A stretch of DNA of 63,695 bases from Arsenophonus endosymbiont of Bemisia tabaci Q2 (GCF_902713415.1 NZ_CACTIE010000017.1:1-63695), one strand, 5' to 3'. Positions 22,807 to 33,148 are shown, numbered from the stretch's first letter. Notes: generated by a model from the sequence alone, not told the origin. A program made the numbers and translations.

Positions 22807-23766
22807 TCATTCAAAATCTGCCAGATGATCGCGAATCAATGTCATAAATGCCTCACCAAATCGTGCTAATTTTCTTTGACCTACACCATTAATCAACAGT
22901 AGTTCATTCGACCCGACAGGGCATCGCTCCGCCATCTCTATTAAAGTGGCATCGTTAAAAACCACAAAAGGTGGAATATTTTCTTCATTAGCAATCACTT
23001 TTCTTAATTGACGTAATTTAGCAAATAATTTTTTATCATAATGGCCTTGGTAGTTTTTATTTTGCTGATTACGGCTTTTTTTTGATAAAATTCTAGCAAA
23101 AGCCAATTGTAATGGTACCTCGCCGCGCAATATCGGCCTAGCTGCTTCTGTCAATTGTAATGCTGAAAAATGAGCAATATTTTGGTTCACTAAACCCATA
23201 TGAATAAGTTCCCGACACACACTCACCCAATGCTCATGATTCTGTTCTTTACCCAAACCATAAACTGGCAACTTATCATGATCAAATTCACGTATACGTT
23301 GATGATTTTCACCGCGCAAAATGTCAACAATATAGCCAATACCAAAACGCTGCCCTGTCCGATAAATACAAGAAAGTACTTTCTGAGCATCAATTAGGCC
23401 ATCATACCGTTTCGGTGGATCTAAAAAGATATCGCAGTTACCACAAGGTTGCTGCTGATTTTCACCAAAATAATTTAACAATAATAGACGGCGACAGGTT
23501 TGTGTCTCGGCAAAAGCATTCATGGCATTTAGTTTATGGCGCTCAATTTCTTGTAATTGTTCGGCAGACTTTTCCGCCAAACAACGACGCAACCAAGATA
23601 AATCAGCGGGATCATAAAATAAAATAGCTTCTGGAGCTAAGCCATCGCGTCCAGCTCTACCGGTTTCTTGATAATAAGATTATATATTACGGGCAATATC
23701 AAAATGGACGACAAAACGGACATTAGATTTATTAATTCCCATACCAAATGCCACCGTTTCAACCAC
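22807..23766 (-). pseudogene. recQ: RecQ helicase, C-terminal remnant with internal stop
   Basis: The piece covers the end of the helicase domain (VVETVAFGMGINKSNVRFVV), the zinc domain, the winged helix and the HRDC domain. A TAA replaces the Glu codon in NIESYYQETGRAGRD (near 23680). One zinc ligand is also changed: CGNCDIF where E. coli has CGNCDIC. The N-terminal half with the Walker motifs is absent, because a MITE and an IS630 copy follow directly at 23769 and 23874. The open frame left of the stop (22807-23592) still encodes winged-helix and HRDC parts but no ATPase. Confidence 0.93.
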
Positions 23767-23768
23767 TA

Positions 23769-23871
23769 TAGCTAAGGGTCTTAATTTTGATTACAAAATA
23801 TATGTTTTTCTCCAATATAAATTTACTGCTATAGAGTAATTACTTGTAATCATTTTAAAGTCGCCCAGCTA
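23769..23871 (+). mobile_element. MITE copy 2, truncating recQ
   Basis: A 103-bp element, TAGCTAAGGGTC to CCCAGCTA, flanked by TA. It shares its right-hand TA with the left flank of IS630 copy 2, so the two elements lie head to tail with only two bases between them. The recQ remnant ends at its left TA. Confidence 0.92.
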
Positions 23872-23873
23872 TA

Positions 23874-24769
23874 TAGCTAAGCGACTTAATTTTGATGACA
23901 TTATTTATATGAGCTATTCAATTGATTTTAGACGTAAAGTGATATTTACCATGGAAGAAGAAGGGTTGAGTATCCGAGAAACAGGGAAGCAATTTCGGAT
24001 TGGCTCTGCATCTGTATCGCGTTGTATTAATCAAATAGAGCCAAAAGCATCGACTACGCGTCAGCGAAAAATCGATAAATCCGAGTCGATAAAAGATGTT
24101 GAACAATATCCAGATGCTTACCAAAAAGAGCGTGCAGAGCGTTTTGGCGTTTGTCAGAAGGCTATTTGGCAAGCTCTTAAAAAAATGGGATTGACCTATA
24201 AAAAAACTCTACGTCATCCGAAAGCCGACGAAAACACTCGACAAACGTTTCAACAAAAAAACAACAGTATGAAAAAGAAGGCAAGCATATTGTTTTTATT
24301 GATGAAAGTGGTTTTTCACACGATACCCCGCGGACTCACGGCTATTCCCCGAAAGGTCAACGGTGTCTTGGTTTCAAGAACTGGGGAGCTAAAGGAAGAA
24401 CAAATGTTATCGGCGCTTTATTTGGCACAACGCTGTTTGCTATCGGATTATGTTTGCTATCGGATTATTTGATATCAATATTAACAGCGATGTTTTCTAT
24501 GCATGAGTCACCCAAGTCCTTATCCTAGTACTTCCTAAAAACAGTGTAATCATGATGGATAATGCAACTTTTCACAAGAAACAGAGTATTCAACAAGTCA
24601 TCATCGATGCGGGGCATATGGTGGAATATTTGCCTACCTATTCGCCAGATCTTAATCCAATTGAACATAAATGGGCACAAGCTATATGTAAAAAAAGAGC
24701 GCTCGGATGGCGACACAGATATTTTTTTCGCACTCAATATGGTGTAATCAAAATTAAGTCGCTTAGCTA
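23874..24769 (+). mobile_element. IS630-family element, copy 2 (inactive)
   Basis: The 896-bp copy has matching ends and flanking TA. The transposase starts at 23909, reads through the helix-turn-helix and KKTLRHPKADENTRQTFQQK, then shifts frame at an A run (seven A, near 24256). The DDE part includes GKHIVFIDESGF and QRCLGFKNWGAKGRTN. It is broken again by a perfect 17-bp tandem duplication (24434-24450 and 24451-24467). A TGG-to-TGA change lies in YAWVTQ, and a further indel lies near the last catalytic region. Confidence 0.92.
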
Positions 24770-24787
24770 TACTAAGTATGACTAAGT

Positions 24788-25079
24788 ATGGGTATCTTTT
24801 ATGGTGGTATTGCCCAGATTATTGCCGGTATTTTTGAATATAAAAAAGGAAATACCTTTGCCGCAACGGCATTCTCATCTTATGGCTTGTTTTGACTCAG
24901 TTTAGTTGGTTTATTAATGCTGCCTGAAATAGCGTCGGTGCAAGTAACATCCGCAGATTTTCTGGCAGTTTACTTGGCATTGTCGGCTATCTTTACCTTA
25001 TTTATGTTTGTTGGCACGTTAAAGGCTAATCGCGCACTACAATTCGTTTTTGCTAGTCTGACCGTACTTTTTGCGCTGT
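24788..25079 (+). pseudogene. satP: Acetate/succinate transporter SatP (YaaH), internal fragment
   Basis: About 97 codons match the middle of SatP, a six-helix acetate-succinate:proton symporter: [32 protein letters not shown], then FLAVYLALSAIFTLFMFVGT and LQFVFASLTVLFALL. A TGA sits where E. coli has Trp (SYGSFWLTL). Both ends are cut by mobile elements (IS630 copy 2 left, MITE 3 right). In E. coli satP lies near dnaK, so this is a fragment moved from elsewhere. Confidence 0.9.
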
Positions 25080-25081
25080 TA

Positions 25082-25185
25082 TAGCTAGGCGACTTTAAAA
25101 TGATTGCAAGTAATCACTCTATATCAGTAAATTTATATTGGAGAAAAACATATATTTTTGTAATCAAAATTAAGTCGCTTAGCTA
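25082..25185 (-). mobile_element. MITE copy 3 (reverse orientation), between satP fragment and IS630 copy 3
   Basis: 104 bp, TAGCTAGGCGAC to CGCTTAGCTA, flanked by TA on both sides. Its right TA coincides with an internal TA of the IS630 sequence (GACG-TA-AAGTG), so it landed inside an IS630 copy. The part of that copy which should lie on its left is replaced by satP. Confidence 0.9.
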
Positions 25186-26025
25186 TAAAGTGATATTTAC
25201 GATGGAAGAAGAAGGGTTGAGTATCCGAGAAACAGGGAAGCAATTTTGGATTGGCTCTGCATCTGTATCGCGTTGGATTAATCAAATAGAGCAAAAAGCG
25301 TCGACTACGCGTCAGCGAAAAATCGATAAATCCGAGTTGATAAAAGATGTTGAACAATATCCAGATGCTTACCAAAAAGAGCGTGCAGGGCGTTTTGGCG
25401 TTTGTCAGAAGGCTATTTGGCAAGCTCTTAAAAAAATGGGATTGACCTATAAAAAAACTCTACGTCATCCGAAAGCCGACGAAAACACTCGACAAACGTT
25501 TCAACAAAAAAACAACAGTATGAAAAAGAAGGCAAGCATATTGTTTTTATTGATGAAAGTGGTTTTTCACACGATACCCCGCGGACTCACGGCTATTCCC
25601 CGAAAGGTCAACGCGGTGTGTTGTTCTCAAGAACTGGGGAGCTAAAGGAAGAACAAATGTTATCGGCGCTTTATTTGGCACAACGCTGTTTGCTATCGGA
25701 TTATGTTTGCTATCGGATTATTTGATATCAATATTAACAGCGATGTTTTCTATGCATGGGTGTCACCCAAGTCCTTATCCCAGTACTTCCTAAAAACAGT
25801 GTAATCATGATGGATAATGCAACTTTTCACAAGAAACGCAGTATTGAACAAGTCATCATCGATGCGGGGCATATGGTGGAATATTTGCCTACCTATTCGC
25901 CAGATCTTAATCCAATTGAACATAAATGGGCACAAGCTAAATGCAAAAAAAGAGCGCTCGGATGCGACACAGATATTTTGTTCGCACTCAATATGGTGTA
26001 ATCAAAATTAAGTCGCTTTTAGCTA
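25186..26025 (+). mobile_element. IS630-family element, copy 3 (left end missing)
   Basis: The sequence starts inside the transposase (KVIFTMEEEGLS, 25187) and runs to a complete right end TTTTAGCTA plus TA. The first roughly 60 bases with the left inverted repeat are gone, replaced by MITE 3 and satP. It has the same 17-bp tandem duplication as copy 2 (25687-25703 and 25704-25720), the same seven-A run, and an extra GT in the YAWV region. It cannot move on its own. Confidence 0.9.
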
Positions 26026-26027
26026 TA

Positions 26028-26251
26028 AGTCGAATAACTTCATTGTCAAAAGAAGCGCTCAAAGAGCGTTTATCAGCCTTTGCGACCATCGATTTAAATA
26101 TTAATTACTTGCGTCCAGGTCGTGGTAAAAATTTATTGCAAGTGGAAAAATCATTCGCACTGGTAATAAGATTTCTGTTGCCCGGGCCGAATTGCATAAT
26201 AACGAAAATAAACATATCGCAACAGGCATAGCCACTTGTTTCGTGGGTTAA
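26028..26251 (+). pseudogene. yigI: YigI thioesterase, C-terminal remnant with frameshift
   Basis: The frame reads SKEALKERLSAFATIDLNINYLRPGRG, matching the second half of the hotdog-fold thioesterase YigI. A shift in the GGAAAAATC run near 26146 follows, after which another frame ends IRTGNKISVARAELH...ATCFVG at 26251. The N-terminal half was lost to IS630 copy 3. Its place between corA and recQ, on the opposite strand to both, is as expected from E. coli, where rarD and pldA also lie; neither is found here. Confidence 0.85.
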
Positions 26252-26371
26252 ATATAAATAACCAAGCTAAGAACATAATAAAAATCTATTTTAAATAAAC
26301 GTTATATGAAGCTTATGTTATTAAGCTGGCCTTTCTACTTGACTCAAGTTATCTTTATTTATCTGATAAAT

Positions 26372-27325
26372 TCAAAGCCAATTCTTACGTTTAAAATAAA
26401 GATAAGGTGCCAGCCCGGCAATAATCATCAATATAATTGCTGCCGGATAGCCAAAAAGCCAGCCTAATTCAGGCATAAATTCAAAATTCATACCGTAACT
26501 AGACGCCACCAGCGTTGGCGGTAAAAAGACCACAGAAACAAAGGAGAAAATTTTAATAATTCGACTTTGCTCAATATTAATAAAACCTATTGCCGCTTGC
26601 ATAAGAAAATTTACTTTTTGAAATAGTGATTCATTATGAGGTAGCAGTGATTCAATATCACGTAAAATGTCTCTCGCTTGCTCTAATTGACCTGCCGGCA
26701 ATCTTGCTCGGCGAATCAAAAAATTTAATGCTCGTTGACTGTCCATCAAACACAACCGCACTTTCCAGCCAATATCTTCTTGTTCCGCTAAATTAGAAAG
26801 TGCGCTATCGAGTTCACCAGCTTGTTTGCCTTCCAAAATAATCCGGCTTAACGATTCCAATACGCTATAAATATTTTCTATTACATCAGCAAGTTGTTCA
26901 ATTTTGGTTTCAAATAAATCTAAAAATAACTCATAAGCATTAGCATCGATCAGCTTTTGGCTTTTTGAACGCATACGATACAAATGAAAAGCCGGCAGAT
27001 CACGTTCCCGTAAGGTATATAAACGGCCATCACGAAAAGTGAAAGCAACCGTCGAATTACTAACATGCTCATCACTATCTTGATAATAAAAAAACGAATG
27101 AATATGTAAACCATCCTCATCCTCAAAAAAACGAGCCGATGCTTCAATATCGGTTAATTCAGATGGGGTTACTAATAATTGTTTCAATTCAGTTTGCACT
27201 GTTTGCCGTTCTTTTTCATCAGGTTCCATTAAATCAACCCATACCGCATCGGTTATTTTTTGACCTTCATCAAGCTCAAGGCGAGACAAACAACGGTGGT
27301 TGTCTAATTTAAATGCCAGCAGCAT
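26372..27325 (-). CDS. corA: Magnesium/cobalt transporter CorA
   Basis: CorA is the constitutive pentameric Mg2+ channel of the inner membrane. The 317-residue product has a long cytoplasmic funnel ([19 protein letters not shown]). Two C-terminal membrane helices span about residues 255-275 and 290-310. The signature [11 protein letters not shown] between them forms the selectivity loop, and the basic end is KRKNWL. Length and order next to uvrD match E. coli. Intact. Confidence 0.95.
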   Translation of the reverse strand: MLLAFKLDNHRCLSRLELDEGQKITDAVWVDLMEPDEKERQTVQTELKQLLVTPSELTDIEASARFFEDEDGLHIHSFFYYQDSDEHVSNSTVAFTFRDGRLYTLRERDLPAFHLYRMRSKSQKLIDANAYELFLDLFETKIEQLADVIENIYSVLESLSRIILEGKQAGELDSALSNLAEQEDIGWKVRLCLMDSQRALNFLIRRARLPAGQLEQARDILRDIESLLPHNESLFQKVNFLMQAAIGFINIEQSRIIKIFSFVSVVFLPPTLVASSYGMNFEFMPELGWLFGYPAAIILMIIAGLAPYLYFKRKNWL

Positions 27326-27409
27326 ATTATGGCGCCTCCTTCAAAACCCCAAATAGCAAAATAATAGCCAGTTAATTAGTAATAAAAATTCCCATACTTC
27401 AAGCGTTCT

Positions 27410-29572
27410 TTATTGCAACTCTAATTTAGCATAAGCTGCAACAAACCATTTGATCCCCTCTCCCTGAAAAGCTATCTGCAAGCGGCAACGCTCACCATCC
27501 CCTTCCAAATTAATAATAGTTCCTTCACCAAACTTAGGATGACGAATCCGTTGGCCTAATGCATAGCCACTATCATTTCGATTAATTGGGGTACCAAGTC
27601 GCTGATGACTAATAGGGCGAGAAACTGTTGCACGCAAACGGACTTCTTCAATACATTCAATCGGTAATTCGGCAATAAAACGCGAAGGACGATGGTAGAC
27701 TTCTTTACCATATAATCGACGGCTTTCCGCATAAGTCAGCGTCAATTTCTCCATCGCTCGTGTCAACCCAACATAAGCCAATCGCCTTTCTTCTGCCAGC
27801 CCTCCGCTCTCTTCCGCACTCCTTTGGCTTGGAAACATACCTTCTTCCATACCAACAATAAAAACAAATGGAAATTCTAAACCTTTTGCCGAATGTAGCG
27901 TCATTAACTGAACGGCATCTTGATGTAACTCCGCCTGCCCTTCGCCGGATTCCAACGCAGCATGAGACAAAAATGCTTGCAGTAGGATTAAATCTTGATC
28001 TTCTTCTTCATAACTAAATTGACGAATAGCAGTGACTAACTCCTCAAGGTTTTCAATCCGCGCTTGCGCTTTTTCGCCTTTTTCTTGCTGGTACATCGAC
28101 CGCAGACCTGAGTCGCGGATCACGCGATCAGTTTGAACATGTAACGGCATATCCGTCGTTTCTTTAGCTAATGCATCAATTAGCTCGAGAAACCGTTCAA
28201 TCGCCCTGGCCGCGCGACCTCCAATGACTTTTTCAGCTAATAAATATTCACAACTTTCCCAAAGCGTGAGTTGTTTTTCACGCGCGGCCTGACGAACAGT
28301 TTCTAAAGTTCGTTCACCGATACCTCGACTTGGTGTATTAACAACTCGCTCAAATGATGCATCATCATTACGGTTAGCAACCAAACGTAAATAAGAGAGC
28401 GCATCTTTAATTTCCTGCCGCTCAAAAAAGCGTTGGCCACCATAAATACGATAAGGCATTGAAGACTGTAATAAGGCTTCTTCAAGCACTCGTGATTGTG
28501 AATTGCTGCGATAAAGAATTGCGCACTGCTTTAAAGCGCCCCCTTTCTCATGCCATTGTTTAATGCGACTAGCAACATAACGCGCTTCATCTAACTCGTT
28601 AAAGGCACAATAAAGTGAAATAGGTTCACCATCAGCCCCTTCTGTCCAGAGATTTTTTCCTAACCGGTTATTATTATTGGCAATCAGTGCATTAGCCGAC
28701 TTCAAGATATTGTTAGTCGAACGATAATTTTGTTCTAGCCGAATAGTTTCCGCCGCCGGAAAATCTTGCAAAAAACGTTGAATATTTTCTACCTGTGCGC
28801 CACGCCAACCATAAATTGATTGATCGTCATCACCAACAATCATCACCTTGCCAGTATCACCGGCCAAAATACGTATCCAGGCATACTGGATACTGTTGGT
28901 ATCTTGAAATTCATCAACCAGAATATTGGTAAAACGTTCACGATAATGTTGTAGCATATGCGGTTTCTTCAGCCACATTTCATGGGCACGCAATAAAAGT
29001 TCAGCAAAATCAACTAATCCGGTCCGATCACACGCTTCCTGATAAGCCTGATAAACTCGCAGCCACGTCGCCTCTGTTGGATTGCCATAACTTTCAATAT
29101 GCTGTGGCCGCAAGCCTTCATCTTTTTTTGCATTGATGTACCACATAGCCTGAGGTGGTGGCCACTTACTTTCATCCAGATTGATGGCCTTCATAATTCT
29201 ACGCAATAAACGATATTGATCATCACTATCTAAGATTTGGAAATCTTGCGGTAAATTGGCATCCAAATAGTGAGCCCGCAATAGACGATGCGCCAGGCCA
29301 TGAAAAGTTCCTACCCACATACCGCCTTGATCCCTACCTAATAACGTATTAATACGATGACGCATTTCAGCCGCTGCTTTATTGGTAAATGTCACCGCCA
29401 TAATCGAGAAAGGCGAAACCTTATCAATCGTCAATAACCAGGCAATTCGATGAACCAGTACCCGTGTTTTACCACTACCTGCGCCAGCAAGTATTAACAT
29501 ATTCGTTCGAGGAGCAGCAACAGCTTCGCGTTGCTTATTATTTAAGTTTTCAAGTAAATATAAGGCGTTCAT
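27410..29572 (-). CDS. uvrD: DNA helicase II, UvrD
   Basis: UvrD is the 3'-5' SF1A helicase used in mismatch repair with MutL and in nucleotide excision repair. All helicase motifs are present: NKQREAVAAP (Q motif), LAGAGSGKTRVL (Walker A), VDEFQDTNSIQYAW (Walker B), VGDDDQSIYGWRGA (III), LEQNYRS (IV), LMTLHSAKGLEF (V) and VGLTRAMEKL (VI). A Tudor-like C-terminal domain follows. I use the ATG at 29572 (MNALYLLENLN), giving 720 residues as in E. coli. With mutL it shows that part of mismatch repair is retained. Confidence 0.96.
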   Translation of the reverse strand: MNALYLLENLNNKQREAVAAPRTNMLILAGAGSGKTRVLVHRIAWLLTIDKVSPFSIMAVTFTNKAAAEMRHRINTLLGRDQGGMWVGTFHGLAHRLLRAHYLDANLPQDFQILDSDDQYRLLRRIMKAINLDESKWPPPQAMWYINAKKDEGLRPQHIESYGNPTEATWLRVYQAYQEACDRTGLVDFAELLLRAHEMWLKKPHMLQHYRERFTNILVDEFQDTNSIQYAWIRILAGDTGKVMIVGDDDQSIYGWRGAQVENIQRFLQDFPAAETIRLEQNYRSTNNILKSANALIANNNNRLGKNLWTEGADGEPISLYCAFNELDEARYVASRIKQWHEKGGALKQCAILYRSNSQSRVLEEALLQSSMPYRIYGGQRFFERQEIKDALSYLRLVANRNDDASFERVVNTPSRGIGERTLETVRQAAREKQLTLWESCEYLLAEKVIGGRAARAIERFLELIDALAKETTDMPLHVQTDRVIRDSGLRSMYQQEKGEKAQARIENLEELVTAIRQFSYEEEDQDLILLQAFLSHAALESGEGQAELHQDAVQLMTLHSAKGLEFPFVFIVGMEEGMFPSQRSAEESGGLAEERRLAYVGLTRAMEKLTLTYAESRRLYGKEVYHRPSRFIAELPIECIEEVRLRATVSRPISHQRLGTPINRNDSGYALGQRIRHPKFGEGTIINLEGDGERCRLQIAFQGEGIKWFVAAYAKLELQ

Positions 29573-29636
29573 GGTTACCATTAAATTAAGAGAGCAGTCA
29601 ATAAATCACTACTGTATTTTTAACCAAATGAGAAGA

Positions 29637-30457
29637 TTATATCAGCGCAATGAGTGAAGCTAAACCGGTGACCTCAATATGAGGTAATATGTCATTCTCA
29701 TTGGTGCCTAGTAAGTTGCTACTGTTAGTATTTATCCAACAAGCTTGCATGCCACTGTGTAAAGCACCTTGAATATCGGTTATTAAATCATCACCGGCAT
29801 GTAAAATTTTATCCACTACAATATAAATTTCTGCGCAGCAAGATAATATAGCTAAGCGTCTTAATTTTGATTACAAAATATATGTTTTTCTCCAATATAA
29901 ATTTACTGATATAGAGTAATTACTTGTAATCATTTTAAAGTCGCCCAGCTATACATATCACTAAACGGTTTAGCGCGTCCATCTGGGCCCGCTTTAAAAA
30001 CAAATTGAAAATAATCGCCTAATCCACAAGCATACGGATCTGCATTGGCATTAGTAATAACCGCTAGTGGGAATTTTTCCGCTAAGGTAGATAAGATTTT
30101 ATGGGTCACGTCTGGGACTACGATTTGACTACGCGAATAAGAAAATTGTGCCATTATATCGTCAGCACCACCAGCAGATCCTTCTCGATCGTAACCATAC
30201 TGACAAAGTAACGCCTTGACTGCTAACCAACGCCACTGTGTAACATCATGATAAATTTTAGGATATTGATTAACAATTAACGTTTGATAGTTTTTCAAAT
30301 CGGCAAATTGAAGTTTATTAAAGCGATCGTCATAGCAACGAATAAAATTTAATAATTCCTGTTCAGTTTTAGCAATAACAGGGCGATTATCATACAGTGT
30401 ATCATCCAAATCAAAGGTAATCTCTGCAATAGAAGTTAATTGCCGATAAACATGCAT
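29637..30457 (-). pseudogene. yigB: HAD phosphatase YigB, split by a MITE and a frameshift
   Basis: YigB dephosphorylates 5-amino-6-(5-phospho-D-ribitylamino)uracil in riboflavin synthesis (also called FMN phosphatase). The N-terminal 170 codons are clean with TFDLDDTLYDN (nucleophile) and VITNANADP, up to GPDGRAKPFSDMY. MITE 4 then interrupts the gene. Beyond it the tail continues (LAAQKF, then after a one-base shift VVDKILHAGDDL and GMQACW) to a stop at 29637. The GDD magnesium-binding motif lies after both lesions. The gene is between xerC and uvrD as in E. coli. Confidence 0.92.
29849..29951 (+). mobile_element. MITE copy 4, inside yigB
   Basis: 103 bp from TAGCTAAGCGTC to CCCAGCTA with TA on both sides. 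Removing the element and one TA rejoins the yigB reading at KPFSDMY. Confidence 0.93.
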
Positions 30458-31373
30458 TCAAGGTTTCTCCCTTTTTTCCCTTGGATGAGCCACATCATAA
30501 ACCTTGGCTAAATGTTGAAAATCTAGGTGAGTATAAACTTGAGTGGTAGAAAGATTAGCATGTCCTAGTAACTCTTGAACTGCCCTTAAATCGCGACTTG
30601 ATTCCAGGATATGAGTGGAAAAAGAGTGACGAAGTTTATGAGGATGAATATGACTTCTCACATTCTGACGAATTCCCCATAATGCAAAACGCTTTTGTAC
30701 ATTCCGAGCGGAAATACGTTTTCCTCTTTCCATTGAGATAAAAACAGCTTCGTCTTGCTTAACATATTGCTGGCGCATCTCAAGCCAACGGATTAAAAAT
30801 GCTACCGCAATACGTCCTAATGGTATCTTCCGTTCTTTACTACCTTTTCCCATAACCCAAACTTCACCATTAGGTAAATCCAGATGTTGGCAATTCAAAT
30901 TAACTAGTTCCGATAAACGCAATCCTCCGCCATACATCACTTCCAACATGGTTCTGTTACGTACAGATAGCGGATCTGCTAAATCAATATTTAACAATTG
31001 ATTGACTTCATCTACATCGATATTTTTTGGTAAATGGCGTTTATTTTTCGGCGTTCTAACGGTTTTAGCTGGATTAGCGGTTAATATGCCCTGCTCAACT
31101 AAGCAATTTAAAAAACTTCTTAATGACGAAAGACGTAGAGCGAGAGTCGCTGCCTGTGGATCCTTGTCGGCGACATTTTGCAACCATCATACGAACATGT
31201 GATGTTTCTAATTGCCTCGAATCATTGATGTTCATATTTATAGCCATGTCCATTAACATGACTAATTGGCGTTGATAATTAATAATCGTCACGGGGCTTA
31301 GCTGCTGTTCTACACGTAAGTAACGCAAAAAGTCCTCAATTCGCTGCTGCAAGCTTTGCCGTATTGAATTCAT
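30458..31373 (-). pseudogene. xerC: Tyrosine recombinase XerC, one-base frameshift
   Basis: XerC with XerD resolves chromosome dimers at dif. The N-terminal SAM-like domain (LRYLRVEQQLSPVTIINYQRQL) runs from 31373. It leaves frame near 31155, where seven bases stand between RRQG and [14 protein letters not shown] and six are expected. The second frame holds the full catalytic domain: GGGLRLSEL (Arg), [17 protein letters not shown] (His, Arg), [15 protein letters not shown] (His, Tyr). It starts at an ATG at 31183. No homopolymer is at the site, so slippage rescue is unlikely. Order yigA-xerC-yigB is conserved. Confidence 0.88.
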
Positions 31374-32074
31374 GCACGAGTTACCCAGCGTAACAGCAAA
31401 TCGGGCAATAATTTGGCTAAGTGGTCAAGCATTGTCGTTCCCATCCCTTTTTGATAATGCTGAGTATCGCGGCTACTAAAGATCACCATCCCTAAATTAC
31501 CATAAAGGCCTAATAAAGAAATAGCCACCGAACCGACATGATTTGCGTCTGGCATTAATAATAATATTTCTGGATTATTTAACGTACTAAGATAATGATT
31601 TTTTTTACCAAATCGCTGAATACGAACAGGCTCAAATGCCTGACGAGAAATCATAACTTTTTGCGCATCAATTGGTATGCTTAGCTGCCAACAATCACTA
31701 AACAAGCGAATATAAGCACCGCTCAAACCAAAACTTCTTGACCAGGCATATAAACGTCGCTGAAAATCGGCAAAATCATCTGCTGTTGATAGCTGAATAA
31801 CCAATTTTAACAGTAGATTAAATAGTATTTCATTATTGTGCGCCTGCTCAACCAATAGTTGCATATCCTGTTCCAGATTTTGGATATAAACTCGTTGACG
31901 TTTCATCGACCATTCAACTAATGAAACCGCATGATGAACCGGATGAGGAACCCGTATCTGTTCAACAGCAGCTGCATTGCGAATAAAAAAATGAGGATTG
32001 CTTTTTAGATATTTTACGACTGTCTGATCATCTAACAGAGGTTTAGGATCAAATGCTGCTTCTTTTTTATCCAT
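31370..32074 (-). CDS. yigA: DUF484 family protein YigA
   Basis: A protein of unknown biochemical role, always found between dapF and xerC in enterobacteria. The 234 residues (from MDKKEAAFDP, 32074) show the family features: FFIRNAAAVEQIRVPHPV, LVEWSMKRQRVYIQNLEQDM (probable coiled coil) and a GAF-like C-terminal half with RLFSDCWQL and FSSRDTQHY. Upstream in-frame codons overlap dapF and are not conserved. The stop overlaps the xerC ATG by four bases. Intact. Confidence 0.88.
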   Translation of the reverse strand: MDKKEAAFDPKPLLDDQTVVKYLKSNPHFFIRNAAAVEQIRVPHPVHHAVSLVEWSMKRQRVYIQNLEQDMQLLVEQAHNNEILFNLLLKLVIQLSTADDFADFQRRLYAWSRSFGLSGAYIRLFSDCWQLSIPIDAQKVMISRQAFEPVRIQRFGKKNHYLSTLNNPEILLLMPDANHVGSVAISLLGLYGNLGMVIFSSRDTQHYQKGMGTTMLDHLAKLLPDLLLRWVTRA

Positions 32075-32102
32075 AATAAAAGACCTCTTAACCAAACAAA
32101 AC

Positions 32103-32927
32103 TTAGAAATGAATAACACCATCATAAACATGTGTCGCAGGGCCTGTCATAAACAGTGGATGACCCAGTCCATTCCAACGAATTTTTAGCATGCCACCAG
32201 GTAAATCAACACGGACATTTTTTTTTAATAAACCTTGCTGAATACCGATAGCAACAGCAGCACAGGCACCACTTCCACAAGCCTGTGTTTCTCCTACACC
32301 ACGTTCATGTACACGTAATCGAATGTGTTCATGATCAATAACCTGCATAAATCCTATATTAGCTCGCTCAGGAAAACGTTCATGCTTTTCAAGCATCGAC
32401 CCTAATAAAGCAACTTCAGCCGTGTCAATATTTTCAACCTGTAATACACAATGAGGGTTGCCGATAGAAACCACGCCGCATAATATTATTTGTTGCTGAG
32501 TTCTAATTATATAAGTTTTCTCAGCTTTTTGCGCTTTAAATGGTACTTTATTTGCCTCAAACTCAGGAACTCCCATATTGACATAAACATCTTCATTTTT
32601 TGCTACTGATAATGTTAACCTGCCAGATTGAGTACTTACCTTGATATCGCGTTTATTGGTCAATTTTTTAAGGCGAACAAAACGAGCAAAACAACGAGCA
32701 CCATTACCACATTGAGCCACTTCACTACCATCGGCATTAAAAATACGATAATGAAAATCAAGATCGGGATCATAAGGTGCTTCAACAACTAAAAGCTGAT
32801 CAAATCCAATTCCCTTATGTCGATCTGATAAACGACAAATAAGTTCAGGAGAAAAATAAACATTCTGAGTAACGGCATCTACCACCATAAAATCGTTACC
32901 CAAACCATGCATTTTGGAGAATTGCAT
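32103..32927 (-). CDS. dapF: Diaminopimelate epimerase
   Basis: DapF converts LL- to meso-diaminopimelate for peptidoglycan and lysine. The 274-residue protein equals E. coli in length. It keeps both catalytic cysteines, in [13 protein letters not shown] and [14 protein letters not shown], and the N-terminal [10 protein letters not shown]. It lies between lptM and yigA as in E. coli. Intact, fitting a cell that still builds a wall. Confidence 0.96.
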   Translation of the reverse strand: MQFSKMHGLGNDFMVVDAVTQNVYFSPELICRLSDRHKGIGFDQLLVVEAPYDPDLDFHYRIFNADGSEVAQCGNGARCFARFVRLKKLTNKRDIKVSTQSGRLTLSVAKNEDVYVNMGVPEFEANKVPFKAQKAEKTYIIRTQQQIILCGVVSIGNPHCVLQVENIDTAEVALLGSMLEKHERFPERANIGFMQVIDHEHIRLRVHERGVGETQACGSGACAAVAIGIQQGLLKKNVRVDLPGGMLKIRWNGLGHPLFMTGPATHVYDGVIHF

Positions 32928-32944
32928 TTTCTACTCCATCTTAA

Positions 32945-33148
32945 TCAATTGGCTATTTTATCATTACTCGATTTTTGCAATGTTTCGGTTTGTATCGATT
33001 GATGTTCTGTCTCTTTAGACGATATGGTACTTTCAGTCTTTTGCTCCGCTGTTGCTTTTGCTGGAAAATAGAGTGGCCCTTTCAAACCACAAGCAGAAAG
33101 TAAGGTTAAAGATATCGATGTCATAAATAGCCAAAGTAATTTTTTCAT
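32945..33148 (-). CDS. lptM: Small lipoprotein LptM (YifL)
   Basis: LptM is a short outer-membrane lipoprotein that helps the LPS translocon LptDE mature. The 67-residue product has a lysine-led signal sequence, the lipobox LLSAC at about residues 16-20 and the family hallmark CGLKGPLYFPAK directly after the cysteine. The tail is polar and unconserved. It lies just upstream of dapF, as in E. coli. Intact. Confidence 0.9.
   Translation of the reverse strand: MKKLLWLFMTSISLTLLSACGLKGPLYFPAKATAEQKTESTISSKETEHQSIQTETLQKSSNDKIAN

Noticed and set aside
24552-26001. Several short frames (MMDNATFHKK and similar) as separate small genes
   Set aside because: They are pieces of one IS630 transposase split by frameshifts.
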